Part shown: positions 42,898 through 52,811 of the stretch, piece by piece | Layout: each line of letters opens with the position of its first letter | Position numbering within the stretch: position 1 is the stretch's first letter | Source: Prosthecobacter dejongeii | GTDB taxonomy: Bacteria > Verrucomicrobiota > Verrucomicrobiia > Verrucomicrobiales > Verrucomicrobiaceae | Assembly: GCF_014203045.1 (NCBI RefSeq) | Contig: NZ_JACHIF010000005.1 | Location: 310,001-374,000, forward strand | Length of the DNA stretch: 64,000 nucleotides | Direction: 5' to 3' | Program-made: the position numbers and the translations under genes | Notes under the pieces: generated by a model | What the model was told of the DNA's origin: nothing | What the model saw: only the letters and a program-made list of their open reading frames with translations | Databases searched by the model: none

Positions 42898-45012
42898 ATG
42901 TGCAGTGAGGATGCAGCAGCGCGGGCCCGGCACCCGCAGTCACTCCCAGCGAGGCTCCTGGGCCTCTCTGCGCTGTGGATATGCAGCCTGACATGCCCGC
43001 TCCTCGCCCCGGCGCAGGAGGTGCCCACCGCAGGCTACAGCCTCCGCGAGGGCGGCGTCACCGTCACCGTGACCGGGGCCGATGCCGCCATGTGGAATGA
43101 CCTGGACAGCATGCTGAAGGACCAGCTCACCCTTTCCGGCAGCAGCACGCCCAGTGAACCTTTGGCCGATGACCTCGCCTTTTTCACCCGCCAGCACTAC
43201 ATCCGCGAAGGCTGGCCCGAGGCTGAAGTGCGCTGGGAGCTGAAGGGCGGCACCATCACCCTGGCCATCAATACCGGGGTGCAAAAGCGCGTGGGGGAGA
43301 TCACCTGGCGTGGGGACCTCATCGTGCCGGAGGAGGAGCTGCGCACCTTTCTCCTGCGCCCCAGCATTGAAAAAGAAGGCGCGGATAAAACCCACCCCGT
43401 ATGGGTGGACAGCGAGCTGCAAAGCGGCACCGGCCTGGTGCAGCGCCGCCTGCGGGCCGAGGGCTACCTCCAGGCCCAGGTCACCTTTCTCCCAGACCCC
43501 ATCACCGGCAGCGATGGCCTGCGCGACATCGCCATGGAGGTGAAAGCAGGGCCGCGTTTCACCTTCGGCACCGTGGACTTTGCCGGCGGCCCGATGGAGC
43601 TGGAAAAGAAGATGCGTGGCCTCATTGCCCAGACTCCCGGCCTGCCCTTCAATGAAGCACGCGTGCAGCAGATCGAAGGTCAGCTCAACAGCATCGCCAA
43701 AGAGGCCGGCTGGCTCAATTCGGCCACCGTTTCGGACTACAAGTTAGGCCTGCAAGGCGGCACCGTGGATGTCGTCATCCGCATGACTCCGGGCGAGCGC
43801 GTGCGCGTGGCGCAGATCGTCCCGCACCCCGACTTTAGCCGGGGCTCCAAGCGTGTGCTGACGGCTGGCTTTCGCGAGGCGGAGGGTAAATATTACATCG
43901 CCGAAGACCTGGACGTGATGTTCAAGCGCGCGCTGGATACCGGCATGTTTGCCCGGCTGGATGTGGAGCCTCAGTTGCAGCCCGGCATCAGCCCCGCCCA
44001 GGCGGATCTCCGCATCACCGGTGAGGAGACAAAGCCGAAGACGCTGGGCTTTGAGCTCGGCTTTGATACCTTCCTGGGCCCACAGGCGGGGGTGAACTAC
44101 CGGAACACGAATTTTCGGGATCAGGGCAATACCCTGGCTGCGGAACTGAACTGGAGCACCGCAGGCCCCCTGGGCTCTCTCAAGCTCACCAACCCCGCCA
44201 TTTTTAATTCCGGTTATGCCAGCTCCGTCCAGCTCGCGGTGGAAAATTTCAATCTCTTTGAATACTCCCGTTACGGCACCAGCCTGAACCTGGAGCTCTC
44301 CCGGCGGGCCAGCAAACACTTCACCTACACCGTCTTCGCGGGTGTCTCTGCCAACACCGTCTCCACCGATGTCCTCACCGATGCCGAGATCGGCCCAGAC
44401 ACTTATACCCTCGGCAGCCTGGGCGGCAGCATGATGCTGGACTACCGGGACAGCCCCGTCCTGCCGCGCAAAGGCTGGTTTGTCAGCGCCCGCCTGGAGT
44501 CCACCCTGGATGTCATGGGCTCCAACGTCAGCTACATGCGCACAGACCTGCGCGGGGCCTGGTATCGGCCCATCACCAAGAAATTTCGCTTCGCCGCCGG
44601 CGCGGCCTTGCTCAGCATCCAGGGCGCTGCCGCTGAGGAGTTGCCCATTGATTCCCGTGTCTTCAATGGCGGGCCTAACAGCGTGCGTGCCTTTGCTGAG
44701 CGTGAACTGGGGCCCGTGACCAATGGCGGCACCCCGCTCGGCGGTACCTCCGCCCTGTTTGCCAGCGCTGAGTTCAGTTACGAAATCTACCCCAACCTCG
44801 AACTCGCCCTCTTTGGCGACGTCGGTAGCCTCGGCCGTGGCAGCAACAGCAGCGCCTTCGATTACTCCTCCGACTTCCGCCCCGCCATCGGTGCCGGATT
44901 GCGCTACAAGCTGCCCTTCGGCCCCATCCGCTTGGACTACGGTCACAACGTCGGCAAACGGGAAGGTGAAAGCGGCGGCATGCTGCACGTCACCGTCGGC
45001 TTTGCCTTTTGA
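42898..45012 (+). CDS. Omp85/BamA-TamA family outer-membrane protein
   Basis: 704 residues from ATG 42898, 1 nt after the ABC ATPase stop; an in-frame extension upstream overlaps that gene and is not credible. N-terminal signal-like segment (LLGLSALWICSLTCPLLAPAQE), then three or so POTRA-type repeats (about 40-370: ITWRGDLIVPEEELRTFL, VDFAGGPMELEKKMRGLI, IVPHPDFSRGSKRVLTAGF), then a 16-strand barrel with the conserved FNGGPNSVRAFAERELGP and a C-terminal LHVTVGFAF ending in Phe. It assembles or secretes outer-membrane or exported proteins. Co-operonic with MoxR and an ABC ATPase, suggesting an envelope assembly or export module. Confidence 0.92.
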   Translation: MCSEDAAARARHPQSLPARLLGLSALWICSLTCPLLAPAQEVPTAGYSLREGGVTVTVTGADAAMWNDLDSMLKDQLTLSGSSTPSEPLADDLAFFTRQHYIREGWPEAEVRWELKGGTITLAINTGVQKRVGEITWRGDLIVPEEELRTFLLRPSIEKEGADKTHPVWVDSELQSGTGLVQRRLRAEGYLQAQVTFLPDPITGSDGLRDIAMEVKAGPRFTFGTVDFAGGPMELEKKMRGLIAQTPGLPFNEARVQQIEGQLNSIAKEAGWLNSATVSDYKLGLQGGTVDVVIRMTPGERVRVAQIVPHPDFSRGSKRVLTAGFREAEGKYYIAEDLDVMFKRALDTGMFARLDVEPQLQPGISPAQADLRITGEETKPKTLGFELGFDTFLGPQAGVNYRNTNFRDQGNTLAAELNWSTAGPLGSLKLTNPAIFNSGYASSVQLAVENFNLFEYSRYGTSLNLELSRRASKHFTYTVFAGVSANTVSTDVLTDAEIGPDTYTLGSLGGSMMLDYRDSPVLPRKGWFVSARLESTLDVMGSNVSYMRTDLRGAWYRPITKKFRFAAGAALLSIQGAAAEELPIDSRVFNGGPNSVRAFAERELGPVTNGGTPLGGTSALFASAEFSYEIYPNLELALFGDVGSLGRGSNSSAFDYSSDFRPAIGAGLRYKLPFGPIRLDYGHNVGKREGESGGMLHVTVGFAF

Positions 45013-45830
45013 GTTCGCCCTGCACGCTACCCGCGCCCCTCCGGGGCGAGGGAGGAGCCAGGGGCGAAGGTAGGGCACAGGGTCCCCATGCGCAGCGGGG
45101 TGGGCGAGGGTGTGGACTCAAGGAGTGAGGCCATCCTGGCCTCAGCGGAGGGAGGGTGTGAGGCCATCTGTGGCAGTACAGTATTCATCACTCTCCGAGT
45201 GATGCGTCCGCCCCAAACAGGATGGTCCGCCCCCTTCCGAACGAGCGCTGGAAGCGGGGAAAGGTGGGGCGAACGACGGCGGGGGAGTGGTCCGCGCACG
45301 CTGGGGGAGTTAGGCGAATAGGATATTCGCGCTCCGTCTGTGGGTGTGCGGTGTCGTGAGGAGTTGAGGGGGGCGTCTCGGTCCGAGTGCGCTTCTCGCG
45401 CCCCTCCAGGGCGGGGCGGGTGGTGACACGGTTTTGGTTAGGTGGGAGTCCGGGGGTTTCGCTCGTGCCTCGCTGCACCCCCGGCTACTCTTCTTTCGCC
45501 CCTCCGGGGCGAGGGAGGTGCCAGAGGCGAAGTTAGGGCCCATGATCGCCATGCGCAGCGGGGTGGGTGCAAGGGGCGGGCTCAAGGAGTGAGGCCATCC
45601 TGGCCTCAGCGGACAGGGGTGTGCTGGGGCGGACGGCATCACTCGGAGAGTGATGGATACTGTACTTGCACCCTGAAAGGGCGCGAGAAACGCACCCTGA
45701 CCCCACGCCCACCCCTCCACTCCTCACGACCCCGAAGGCCCGCAGACGGAGCGCGAGCATCCTGCTCGCCTAACCTCCCCGACGCGTGCGAGGGCCTTTC
45801 ACACCCTCGCTCGCTTCATCACGCACCCGC
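45013..45830. repeat. Palindromic repeat island 4
   Basis: 818 bases between convergent genes. In order: E core 45027-45053, H 45069-45101, F 45118-45149 (GAGGCCA-TCC-TGGCCTC), A 45176-45203 (minus), G 45310-45340 (GCGAATAGGATATTCGC, minus), D 45392-45416, E 45446-45515, H 45533-45563, F 45581-45613, A 45638-45665, degenerate D 45669-45690, G 45742-45774. Bases 45176-45414 are an inverted copy of the 230-bp unit at 53903-54136. No gene. Confidence 0.85.
45176..45414 (-). repeat. 230-bp composite repeat unit, inverted copy
   Basis: Read on the minus strand it runs D, then TCGGACCGAGACGCC, G (AGACGGAGCGCGAATAT), GTCGTTCGCC, GCTCGTTCGGAAG, GGGGCGGA, A, in the same order as 53903-54136 with scattered differences. 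A partial third copy lies at 45669-45790. Confidence 0.75.
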
Positions 45831-48800
45831 TCACTTTGCGATTTTCTCGTCGCCGTGGCTCGCTTCATCCTTGCCAGCCTTTTTGTTAGCGGCGGTGCGG
45901 CTGGCCAGGTAGGCCACAAGGTCACGCAGATCCCGTGGTGGCAGGGCCGTACCCAGCGGTGGCATGGCTGAAACCGGCGGGGCGATGCTGGCGATGGTGC
46001 TGCGCTCCAGCTTGGCGGGCTTGCCATCCATGCCCACGATTTCCACCGCGTCTTTGTTTTCCTTCGCCAAGCGGCCCATGAGCAGCGTGCCGTCTTTCAT
46101 CGTGATGGCGGCCAGGCCGTAACCGGGGGCGATGACGGCATTCGGATTGACCAGGGATTCCACCAGTTTATCCGCCTTCAGTCGTTCACCAATTTTGGTT
46201 AGGTCAGGCCCCTGGATGCCGCCGTCACTGCCCACCTTGTGGCATTGCAGGCAGCCACCTTGATTGCGAAACACGGACTCTCCACGCAGGGCGTCACCGC
46301 CGGTTTCGCTGAGGCGATAGACGGCATCTGGCGCACTGGCCACATGCGCGCTCACCAGGGCCTGGGTGGCGGGGGTGGTCTGTGCTTGCAGGGCCAGGAA
46401 AACATCCAGCCACAGACCCCGGCGCAGGCCGTTGCTCTCGCGTTTTTGCCACAGCGTGGCGATCTCTTCCGGGTGGGTGGTGGTGAGGCCGGCGATGCCT
46501 GCGCGGGCTTTCACCAGCGGGCCGGAGGCGATGGCCGCGCGGGAGATCTCCGCCAGTCCATCCAGCTTCAAGGTGTAACCGTGCGTCAGGGCTGCCGCGG
46601 AGACAGCAGGGTTGGCATCGGCCATCAAACGGCGCACCTGTTCGCCAGCTTCCGCAGGGGCAGAAGTCACCAGACTGTCCAGTGCCGCCGTGCGCACCTC
46701 CGCCGCCAGAGCCGGGTTGGCCGTAAAGTTTTGCAGCGTTTTGGGCTCCAGCCGCACACCTGTTTCCGCCGCCAGTTTGAGCGCCAGTGAGGCGAGCTGC
46801 GGTGGCAATTCACTGGCCAGCAAAGCGCGCAGATCCGCCTCAATGGCCTGGCCCAGGCGAGTCAGTGTGCGCTCAGCCTTGGGCAGTGGGCGGTACAGGC
46901 CCAGCACGGGATCGGTGACGATCTGTTTTTCCCACAGACGGAGCGCATGCAGGGCGGCGCTGCGGGTGGCGGCATCCAGCTTGGCCTCCTTCACCAGGTG
47001 CAGCAGGTGGCGGGCATTTTCAGCCCCGCCCCGGCGGTAATTTGCCGCCACGATGCGCTGCTGGAGCGTGGGGGGAAAAGCAGCCGCTTCAGGGGCCAGC
47101 GCCGCCACGGCATCGCCTGCAGGGCCATCCACAGCGGCGGTGTCATAAATCGCGCGCACGGCTTCCCGGCGGATCTGCGCATCGTTATCCTTCAGGAACA
47201 GAGCGCACTCCGGGCTCTGATGACGGCGCAGGAAAAGCAGGGCCGTGAGGCGCACCTCCCGCTCTGCGGCCTGGGCACGGGCGGTGGCGGCTGGGACGGT
47301 GCCGATGACATCCAGCGCAGACAGTACCGCGTGACGCAGCACGGGGTCCACCGCGCCAGCACCCTGGCGGGCGGCCACTTCATAGAGCGCCTCCGTCACC
47401 TTCGCATCCCCAGGCTTTGTCACCCGCTGCAGGGCGATGGCCGCCAGTGAGCGCACCCGGGGTGATTCATCCTTCAGCAGCGCCAGCAGCGCCTCCTGGC
47501 TTTCCAGCACCCGCACACTGCCCAGGGCACGGGCGGCTTGCGCGCGGATTTCGGATTCCTTATCTTCGGTTAGGCTGGTGAGGGTGTCGCCCACGGGCAC
47601 TCCCTGGCGGCCCAGTTGGTCCAGCGCCCAGATGCCATGCAGGCGGGTCTTCAGTGGCTTGGTCGCATCATTGGTTAGTGCCGTCAGCACGGTCGTTTCT
47701 TTTCGTTTCACCAGCTCAAACTGCGCCGCTTGCCGCAGGCGTTTGTCGGGTGATTCCAGGTAGGCCATCAGCTTTGCCACGGGCTCGTCTTTGAGACCTT
47801 TGGCAAAGATGACCTGCGTCTCCGCCCCGGCTTTTTTCAGGGCCGCATCCTTCGGGGTCAGTTTCTCGATGGCGCCATTCGTATTGATGCTCCACCCGCC
47901 GCCGAAGTCGCACAGGTAAAGGCTGCCGTCATAGCCCAGTTCCACATCGGTCACGCCCACGCCTTCCACCAAGACGTCTTCGGAATTCGCCACATACCCC
48001 GCGCCTTTCGGCTCGATGCCCACCGTCAGCACCGTGCAGCCCTGGGAGGCCCCGCGATAGTTCGCCAGCAGGAATTTACCGCGCAGATCTTCTGGCAAAG
48101 AAACCCCCGTGAGAAAGGTCACGCCAGAGGGGCCACGCGCCACATGCGAGGCCGGTGGGTACACCCACTGCGGCTGCTCCTCATTGAAGGTCTCAAACAT
48201 CTTTTCCGCCACCCACATGGAGGTCTTCGGGTGAAAGTCCTCCCAGTCCAGCATGGTCACGTACTGATGGGCGGACTGGTGGCTCATGTCCCAGCCCGAG
48301 TCGCTGCCTTCCAAGGCATACACCATGCGCGCTAGGTCGCCGATGTCGCCCGTGTTATCGAAGGTGAAAAGATTTCCCGCTTCATCGAAGGCCAGCTCCT
48401 GCGGATTGCGCAGCCCTTTGCAAAAGACCTCAAAACCGCTGCCGTCAGATTCACAGCGAAAGATGGCCCCGCGCCCCGCACCAGACAGCACCCGGCCATC
48501 CTGCGTGGTGACGTGGTACCCCCGATCCCCCACGGAAAAATACAGCCGCCCATCCGGCCCGCGAGTGATGCCATGCAGATCATGCCCGATGAAGGATACC
48601 CGCACGCCAAAGCCGCCCACCAGCGCCTTTTCCGCATCGGCCACGCCGTCATCGTTCGCATCCGTCAGCTTCCACAGATTCGGGATGCAGGTGAAATACA
48701 CCGCATCCTCTTCCGCCAAAACGGAAAAGCCGATGCCATCCAGGGGCTCGTGAAAACGATCTGAAAACAGCGTGCGATGATCTGCCGCGCCGTTGCCATC

Positions 48801-49244
48801 GCGGTCTTCCAGCCGGATCAGGCGATCCGCCGTGTTGGTGAAAAAAGTGGTGGGAAAACGTGCCGCCCAGGTCTTGTAGAGATTCGCCCGGTCCTCCAGC
48901 GTCGTCGCCTGGAAGTCCCCACGGATCAGTTCATTCGCGCCGCGCAGATCTGGCACCCCACGCCAAAAGCGATTTGCCTCCGCCACATACAGGCGGCCTT
49001 TCGGGTCAAAACCAAAGCTGCCGGGATTTTCGACGAATGGAAACCGCACCCACGTATGCGCTTCATAGCCTGGATGCTTCACCAGGCCAGGGAAGGGCTC
49101 CGGCTTATTTTTCAGCGGCGGCAGGTCCTTTTCTGCCACCGTTGGCATCGGCTGTTGCCGCTGGTTCATCTCCTCCAGCGTTAGGGCAGACAGAGAGGAA
49201 CTGAGGAGGCCAAAGGCCGAAAGAAAGAGAAACGAGCGCTGCAT
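45831..49244 (-). CDS. PVC-type cytochrome: dehydrogenase-like propeller, HEAT repeats and CxxCH domain
   Basis: 1137 residues. Signal peptide (MQRSFLFLSAFGLLSSSLSA). Residues about 40-480 form the membrane-bound-dehydrogenase propeller domain common in planctomycetes and verrucomicrobia (FVENPGSFGFDPKGRLYVAEANRFWRG, GITRGPDGRLYFSVGDRG). A HEAT-like repeat region spans about 490-960. A C-terminal c-type heme domain has GGCLQCHKVGSDGG (CxxCH) and a Met-rich region (VSAMPPLGTALPPRDLRDLVAYLASR) that can supply the axial Met. Likely a periplasmic or surface sugar/alcohol oxidation protein; the substrate is not deducible. It ends in an Ala/Lys/Glu-rich tail. Both flanks are gene-poor. Confidence 0.88.
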   Translation of the reverse strand: MQRSFLFLSAFGLLSSSLSALTLEEMNQRQQPMPTVAEKDLPPLKNKPEPFPGLVKHPGYEAHTWVRFPFVENPGSFGFDPKGRLYVAEANRFWRGVPDLRGANELIRGDFQATTLEDRANLYKTWAARFPTTFFTNTADRLIRLEDRDGNGAADHRTLFSDRFHEPLDGIGFSVLAEEDAVYFTCIPNLWKLTDANDDGVADAEKALVGGFGVRVSFIGHDLHGITRGPDGRLYFSVGDRGYHVTTQDGRVLSGAGRGAIFRCESDGSGFEVFCKGLRNPQELAFDEAGNLFTFDNTGDIGDLARMVYALEGSDSGWDMSHQSAHQYVTMLDWEDFHPKTSMWVAEKMFETFNEEQPQWVYPPASHVARGPSGVTFLTGVSLPEDLRGKFLLANYRGASQGCTVLTVGIEPKGAGYVANSEDVLVEGVGVTDVELGYDGSLYLCDFGGGWSINTNGAIEKLTPKDAALKKAGAETQVIFAKGLKDEPVAKLMAYLESPDKRLRQAAQFELVKRKETTVLTALTNDATKPLKTRLHGIWALDQLGRQGVPVGDTLTSLTEDKESEIRAQAARALGSVRVLESQEALLALLKDESPRVRSLAAIALQRVTKPGDAKVTEALYEVAARQGAGAVDPVLRHAVLSALDVIGTVPAATARAQAAEREVRLTALLFLRRHQSPECALFLKDNDAQIRREAVRAIYDTAAVDGPAGDAVAALAPEAAAFPPTLQQRIVAANYRRGGAENARHLLHLVKEAKLDAATRSAALHALRLWEKQIVTDPVLGLYRPLPKAERTLTRLGQAIEADLRALLASELPPQLASLALKLAAETGVRLEPKTLQNFTANPALAAEVRTAALDSLVTSAPAEAGEQVRRLMADANPAVSAAALTHGYTLKLDGLAEISRAAIASGPLVKARAGIAGLTTTHPEEIATLWQKRESNGLRRGLWLDVFLALQAQTTPATQALVSAHVASAPDAVYRLSETGGDALRGESVFRNQGGCLQCHKVGSDGGIQGPDLTKIGERLKADKLVESLVNPNAVIAPGYGLAAITMKDGTLLMGRLAKENKDAVEIVGMDGKPAKLERSTIASIAPPVSAMPPLGTALPPRDLRDLVAYLASRTAANKKAGKDEASHGDEKIAK

Positions 49245-49505
49245 GAGAAAGGGGGAAGGGGCGGGCCGCAGGATGCGGCGCCCAGGAGATACGCCAAGAC
49301 TGCCCTCTCCTCACCAACAAAAGTGGGGCCGCCTGGCCAGCCCTCCACAGGGAGTTTTCAAGATGCGCATCTCGACTTGATTCCGTGAGTGAGCGGGCTA
49401 TCTCGGCATCACACGGAGCCGCCCCTGAGGGTAACCTTGGGCCATGCCATACAGCCTTTTTTTATGGACCCCTGTTTTACCTCACCTCATCTCGCCCGCA
49501 TCCCC

Positions 49506-50420
49506 ATGCAGAAAATGATCCCACTTTGGGTTAGACTCTCCCTTCTGGTTCTTTTTGGCCTGCTCCATGCAGTCTCCAGCCAGGCCGGAGTGCTGGACCG
49601 AAAGCCCGACTATTCCCAGCATGACGTGCCGCTCTATGAGCAGGTCACGAATCGCATCAAGGCCAAGATCCTGGCCCGTCTGGGCAATGGGAACAATCCC
49701 CGCGACCGCTACTTCATCATCCCCTTTGCTTATCAAAACCAAGGCAATGCGCCCGAATACTCCCACTCCTTCATGTCCGTCATCCGCGTCCTGGCAGACC
49801 GCCAGCAACGCCACCTGACCGAGGGGCTGACGCGCGGCGTTTATAAAAATCGCGAGTTTGAGGCCTTCACCATCAGTTGGCTGCCGCATGACTTTGATAC
49901 GAATCCGAATCTCTGCGTCTTCAAAGGCTTCGGCAGCCGCCTCTTTCCCCGCATGAATGCCTGCCCCCTGTCTCCCGGCAAAAGCTTCAATCTAGAGCAA
50001 ACCCTCCGCCTGGCCGTGAATGTGAAAAACGCCGTCTGCATGTGGGGCCCGTATGAGATCACCCAGGGCGGCTTTGACCTCGGCGTGCAGCGCCTGCGCC
50101 TGCTGGAAAGCGGCCGCATCCTCTACCGGGCCGATGACCGCCTGTATCGCAAAGACCGCGTCGCCATCAACTGTTTCCACGCCATGGCCGGCCTCTACGA
50201 TCTCTACCCCAATGGCGGCATCTTTGGCACCGGCTTTAAAATGTGGGGCATCAACGGCACCGCCCGCGTGCTCTTGGAATACGAAAACACCGCCAGCTTT
50301 CGCGGCCAACTCCTCGAGCCCGTGGATGAGAAAAAAGATCGCTACGGCTTCATCTACTCCGCCCAGCCCCACAGCCGCCCCTACAACCCCTTCAAAGAAG
50401 CCTCCGCGTATCGGAGGTGA
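49506..50420 (+). CDS. Secreted protein of unknown function
   Basis: 304 residues from ATG 49506 (MQKMIPLWVRLSLLVLFGLLHAVSSQAG, a signal peptide); an in-frame ATG at 49389 would add 39 non-signal residues. The mature part contains repeated aromatic and Asn-rich strands (DRYFIIPFAYQNQGNAPEYSHSF, FTISWLPHDFDTNPNLCVFKGFGSRL, LAVNVKNAVCMWGPYEIT) and ends with Pro/Ser/Tyr. I do not recognise the family. A Cys pair (CVF and NAC) may form a disulfide. It is the only gene between the cytochrome-domain protein (divergent) and the Nif3 gene. Confidence 0.7.
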   Translation: MQKMIPLWVRLSLLVLFGLLHAVSSQAGVLDRKPDYSQHDVPLYEQVTNRIKAKILARLGNGNNPRDRYFIIPFAYQNQGNAPEYSHSFMSVIRVLADRQQRHLTEGLTRGVYKNREFEAFTISWLPHDFDTNPNLCVFKGFGSRLFPRMNACPLSPGKSFNLEQTLRLAVNVKNAVCMWGPYEITQGGFDLGVQRLRLLESGRILYRADDRLYRKDRVAINCFHAMAGLYDLYPNGGIFGTGFKMWGINGTARVLLEYENTASFRGQLLEPVDEKKDRYGFIYSAQPHSRPYNPFKEASAYRR

Positions 50421-50878
50421 AAACGGAGGTCGTTTGCCTCCGCACGCGGTGGACCAAACCAACCGTCATTCGCTCTATCATCCCGAGCTTCCAAAGAAGC
50501 TTCCCTCTCCCCCCGCTTGCGGGGGGTGCGAAGCCGCGAAGCGAAAGGCCCCGGTGAGGGGGTGGTCGCAGCACGAAAAACCCCCGTTCGCAAAAGGGTA
50601 CCCTCTTTCCCCAAACAACACCTCTGTACTGCACCGCCCCCCCCCGGAGGGGCGAGAGAAAAGTAGCCGGGGGTGAAGGTGCGTAGCACCGAGAACCCCC
50701 GGACCTCGCCTAACCAAAAACGCGGTATCACAGGTGCGCCCTGGAGGGGCGCGAGAACCCCCCGTTCGCAAAACCTACCCTCTTCCCTCCAAGACCACCT
50801 TGCCCTCCCATTTCTGCTTTCCGCTTTCCCCCAGGAAATCTGGTGGAGCACCCGCCTCAACCATGATCTGTTCACCCC
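50421..50878. repeat. Palindromic repeat island 5
   Basis: 458 bases between co-directional genes. Hairpin CCCCCGCTTGCGGGGG near 50508-50523, family E reversed 50637-50702, family D reversed 50736-50757, and a repeated CCCCGTTCGCAAAA segment at 50583 and 50760. No gene. Confidence 0.75.
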
Positions 50879-51637
50879 ATGAAGCTGACTGACCTCACGG
50901 CCCATCTCGATACCCTCCTGCGCATCCGCGAACTGCCAGACTACGCCCCCGCCGTGAACGGCCTGCAACTGGCGAATCGCCCCGGCGAGGTCAGCCACAT
51001 CGTCGCCGCTGTGGATGCCACCTTGCCCGTGGTGAAAAAGGCCATCGCCGCCGGGGCAGACCTGCTCATCGTCCATCACGGCATGTTTTGGAGCGGCCTC
51101 CAGCCGTGGACCGGCGCCACGTTTGAGCGCCTCAGCCTCGCCTTGGAAAACAACCTCGCCATTTACAGCGTCCACCTGCCTTTGGATGTGCATCCGCAGT
51201 TAGGCAACAACGCCCAGATCGCCCAGGCCATGCAGTTGCAGCCCAGCGGTGGATTTCTGGATTACAAAGGCCTGGCCGTCGGCGTCACGTGCGAGGTGGA
51301 GCTTCCCTTGGACGAAGTCATCTCCCGCTTCACCACCGCCCTGGATGGCGGCCGCGTGCACGTCTGCGCCGGTGGCCCCCAGACCACCCGAAAGATCGGC
51401 ATTTCCTCCGGAGGTTCCGGGTCCGAAGTCGCCGCCGCCGCGCGTGCCGGGGTGGATACCTTCATCACCGGGGAAGGCCCGCACTGGAGCTACACCCTGG
51501 CGGAAGAACTGGGCATCAATGTCCTCTACGGCGGCCATTACGCCACCGAGACCTTCGGCGTCAAAGCCCTGGCCCAGCATCTCCAGGACCAGTTCGGCCT
51601 GCCGTGGACGTTTGTGGACCACCCCACCGGGCTGTAA
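50879..51637 (+). CDS. Nif3-like dinuclear metal center protein
   Basis: 252 residues. Family of conserved cytoplasmic hexameric metal-binding proteins (YbgI/NIF3), of uncertain physiological role. Metal-ligand motifs: LLIVHHGMFW (tandem His), SVHLPLDVHPQLGNN, and a C-terminal GEGPHWS / GGHYATETFGV pair. The 'PDYAPAVNGLQLA' start is diagnostic. The stop is 2 nt from the next gene (TAA-CC-ATG), so the DNA glycosylase is co-transcribed. Confidence 0.93.
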   Translation: MKLTDLTAHLDTLLRIRELPDYAPAVNGLQLANRPGEVSHIVAAVDATLPVVKKAIAAGADLLIVHHGMFWSGLQPWTGATFERLSLALENNLAIYSVHLPLDVHPQLGNNAQIAQAMQLQPSGGFLDYKGLAVGVTCEVELPLDEVISRFTTALDGGRVHVCAGGPQTTRKIGISSGGSGSEVAAAARAGVDTFITGEGPHWSYTLAEELGINVLYGGHYATETFGVKALAQHLQDQFGLPWTFVDHPTGL

Positions 51638-51639
51638 CC

Positions 51640-52296
51640 ATGGCTTTCCTAACCAACGATTATTTCGAGCGCGACGTCCTCACCGTCGCCCGCGACCTCA
51701 TCGGGATCGAGCTCGTCTGGCAGGGCTGCTCAGGCATCATCGTCGAGACCGAGGCCTACGCCGTGGAGGGCGATCCCGCCTGCCACACCGCCACCCGGCC
51801 CAGCGCGCGCGTGTTTGTGAAAAGCCAGCCCCCCGGCACCGCCTACGTCTATTTTAACTACGGCATGTACTGGCTGTTTAACCTCCTGGTGAAGGGCGGC
51901 GAACGCGACGGCCTCATCCTCATCCGTGCGCTGGATCCCCGCCTCGGTCTGGCCGAAATGCAGCAGCGGCGGCAACGCCCGAAGGTGACCGATCTCTGCT
52001 CAGGCCCTGGCAAACTGGCCCTCGCGCTCGGCATCGGCGGCATCCATCACGGTGCCCCCCTGGCGGGCCGCCACCGGCTGAAAGGCTGCGGCCTCCGCCC
52101 CGGACCAGAAAACCTCGAAGTCCTCAGCGACGTCCGCGTCGGCATCAGCCAAGCCGCCGACTTCCCCTGGCGCTACCTCGCCCGAGACAACCCCCACGTC
52201 AGCGTCAAACACGGCCGCGTCAAACCTCCGGTCACCCGTCATTTCGCCTCAGATCCTCTCATGGCATCTTCGGCACGTAGCAGTCCTCCTCGGTGA
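51640..52296 (+). CDS. 3-methyladenine DNA glycosylase (AAG/MPG family)
   Basis: 218 residues from ATG 51640, 2 nt after the Nif3 stop. Removes alkylated purines in base excision repair. Diagnostic elements: ARDLIGIELVW, IIVETEAYAVEGDPACH (catalytic Glu in ETEAY), TAYVYFNYGMYWLFNLL and LCSGPGKLALALGI. Length is typical (about 190-220). The last 20 residues after RYLARDNPHVSVKHGR are a low-complexity extension. The gene is followed by 180 nt before the rpsU promoter. Confidence 0.94.
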   Translation: MAFLTNDYFERDVLTVARDLIGIELVWQGCSGIIVETEAYAVEGDPACHTATRPSARVFVKSQPPGTAYVYFNYGMYWLFNLLVKGGERDGLILIRALDPRLGLAEMQQRRQRPKVTDLCSGPGKLALALGIGGIHHGAPLAGRHRLKGCGLRPGPENLEVLSDVRVGISQAADFPWRYLARDNPHVSVKHGRVKPPVTRHFASDPLMASSARSSPPR

Positions 52297-52480
52297 TAAG
52301 GCGCGGCCTCCGCGTCCATTGGGGAGCCGTCGTCCGTCTTTTCTCCCTTCTAGTTCATCTCGGCATCCGAACCAATAGCGAAGCTGTGACAGGGGACTGG
52401 TCGAAGGTGCTTGTGCTGAGCCATCAAGGGATGGGGACGCTGCACGAGGAAAGAACCTTTGCTGCAAAGTATCTTTCTAT

Positions 52481-52508
52481 TTGACGAATGCGCGGGTGCC
52501 GCTAGAAT
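52481..52508 (+). promoter_or_regulatory. Sigma-70-type promoter of rpsU
   Basis: TTGACG at 52481-52486, 16-nt spacer, TAGAAT at 52503-52508, 36 nt upstream of the rpsU ATG. Nearly the same as the rpmB promoter at 9536. Confidence 0.75.
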
Positions 52509-52544
52509 CGCGACCCCTTTTCTAAACCATTTCTCTGAACCCGT

Positions 52545-52772
52545 ATGCCCGAAGTCCAAATCCGCAAAGGTGAGCCTGTTGACCGCGCTCTCAAGCGTCT
52601 GAAAACCAAGCTCGAGATGGAAGGCATTCTCGAAGAAATGCGCCGCCTGCGCGCTCACGAAAACCCGAAAGAGCGCACCAAGCGCAAGGCCCGTGCGGCT
52701 GCGAAGCGTGGCAAGATCCGTTTCCGCTTCACCCTGCCGAAGGCTCCTGAGGGCGCTGCCCCGACGGCCTGA
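52545..52772 (+). CDS. rpsU: 30S ribosomal protein S21
   Basis: 75 residues. Small, very basic subunit protein: MPEVQIRKGEPVDRALKRLKTKLEMEGILEEMRRLRAHENPKERTKRKA is the S21 consensus. The C-terminal RGKIRFRFTLPKAPEG extension is a little longer than in E. coli. A good promoter lies upstream and a terminator follows 40 nt after the stop, so it is a monocistronic unit. Confidence 0.97.
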   Translation: MPEVQIRKGEPVDRALKRLKTKLEMEGILEEMRRLRAHENPKERTKRKARAAAKRGKIRFRFTLPKAPEGAAPTA

Positions 52773-52811
52773 TTTATTTCCTGGCTCGTTGTCTGGATTT
52801 CCAACCTCGGA

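Noticed and set aside
43744-45078. 444-residue minus-strand frame over the Omp85 gene
   Set aside because: Antisense to the POTRA/barrel coding sequence; no family resemblance.
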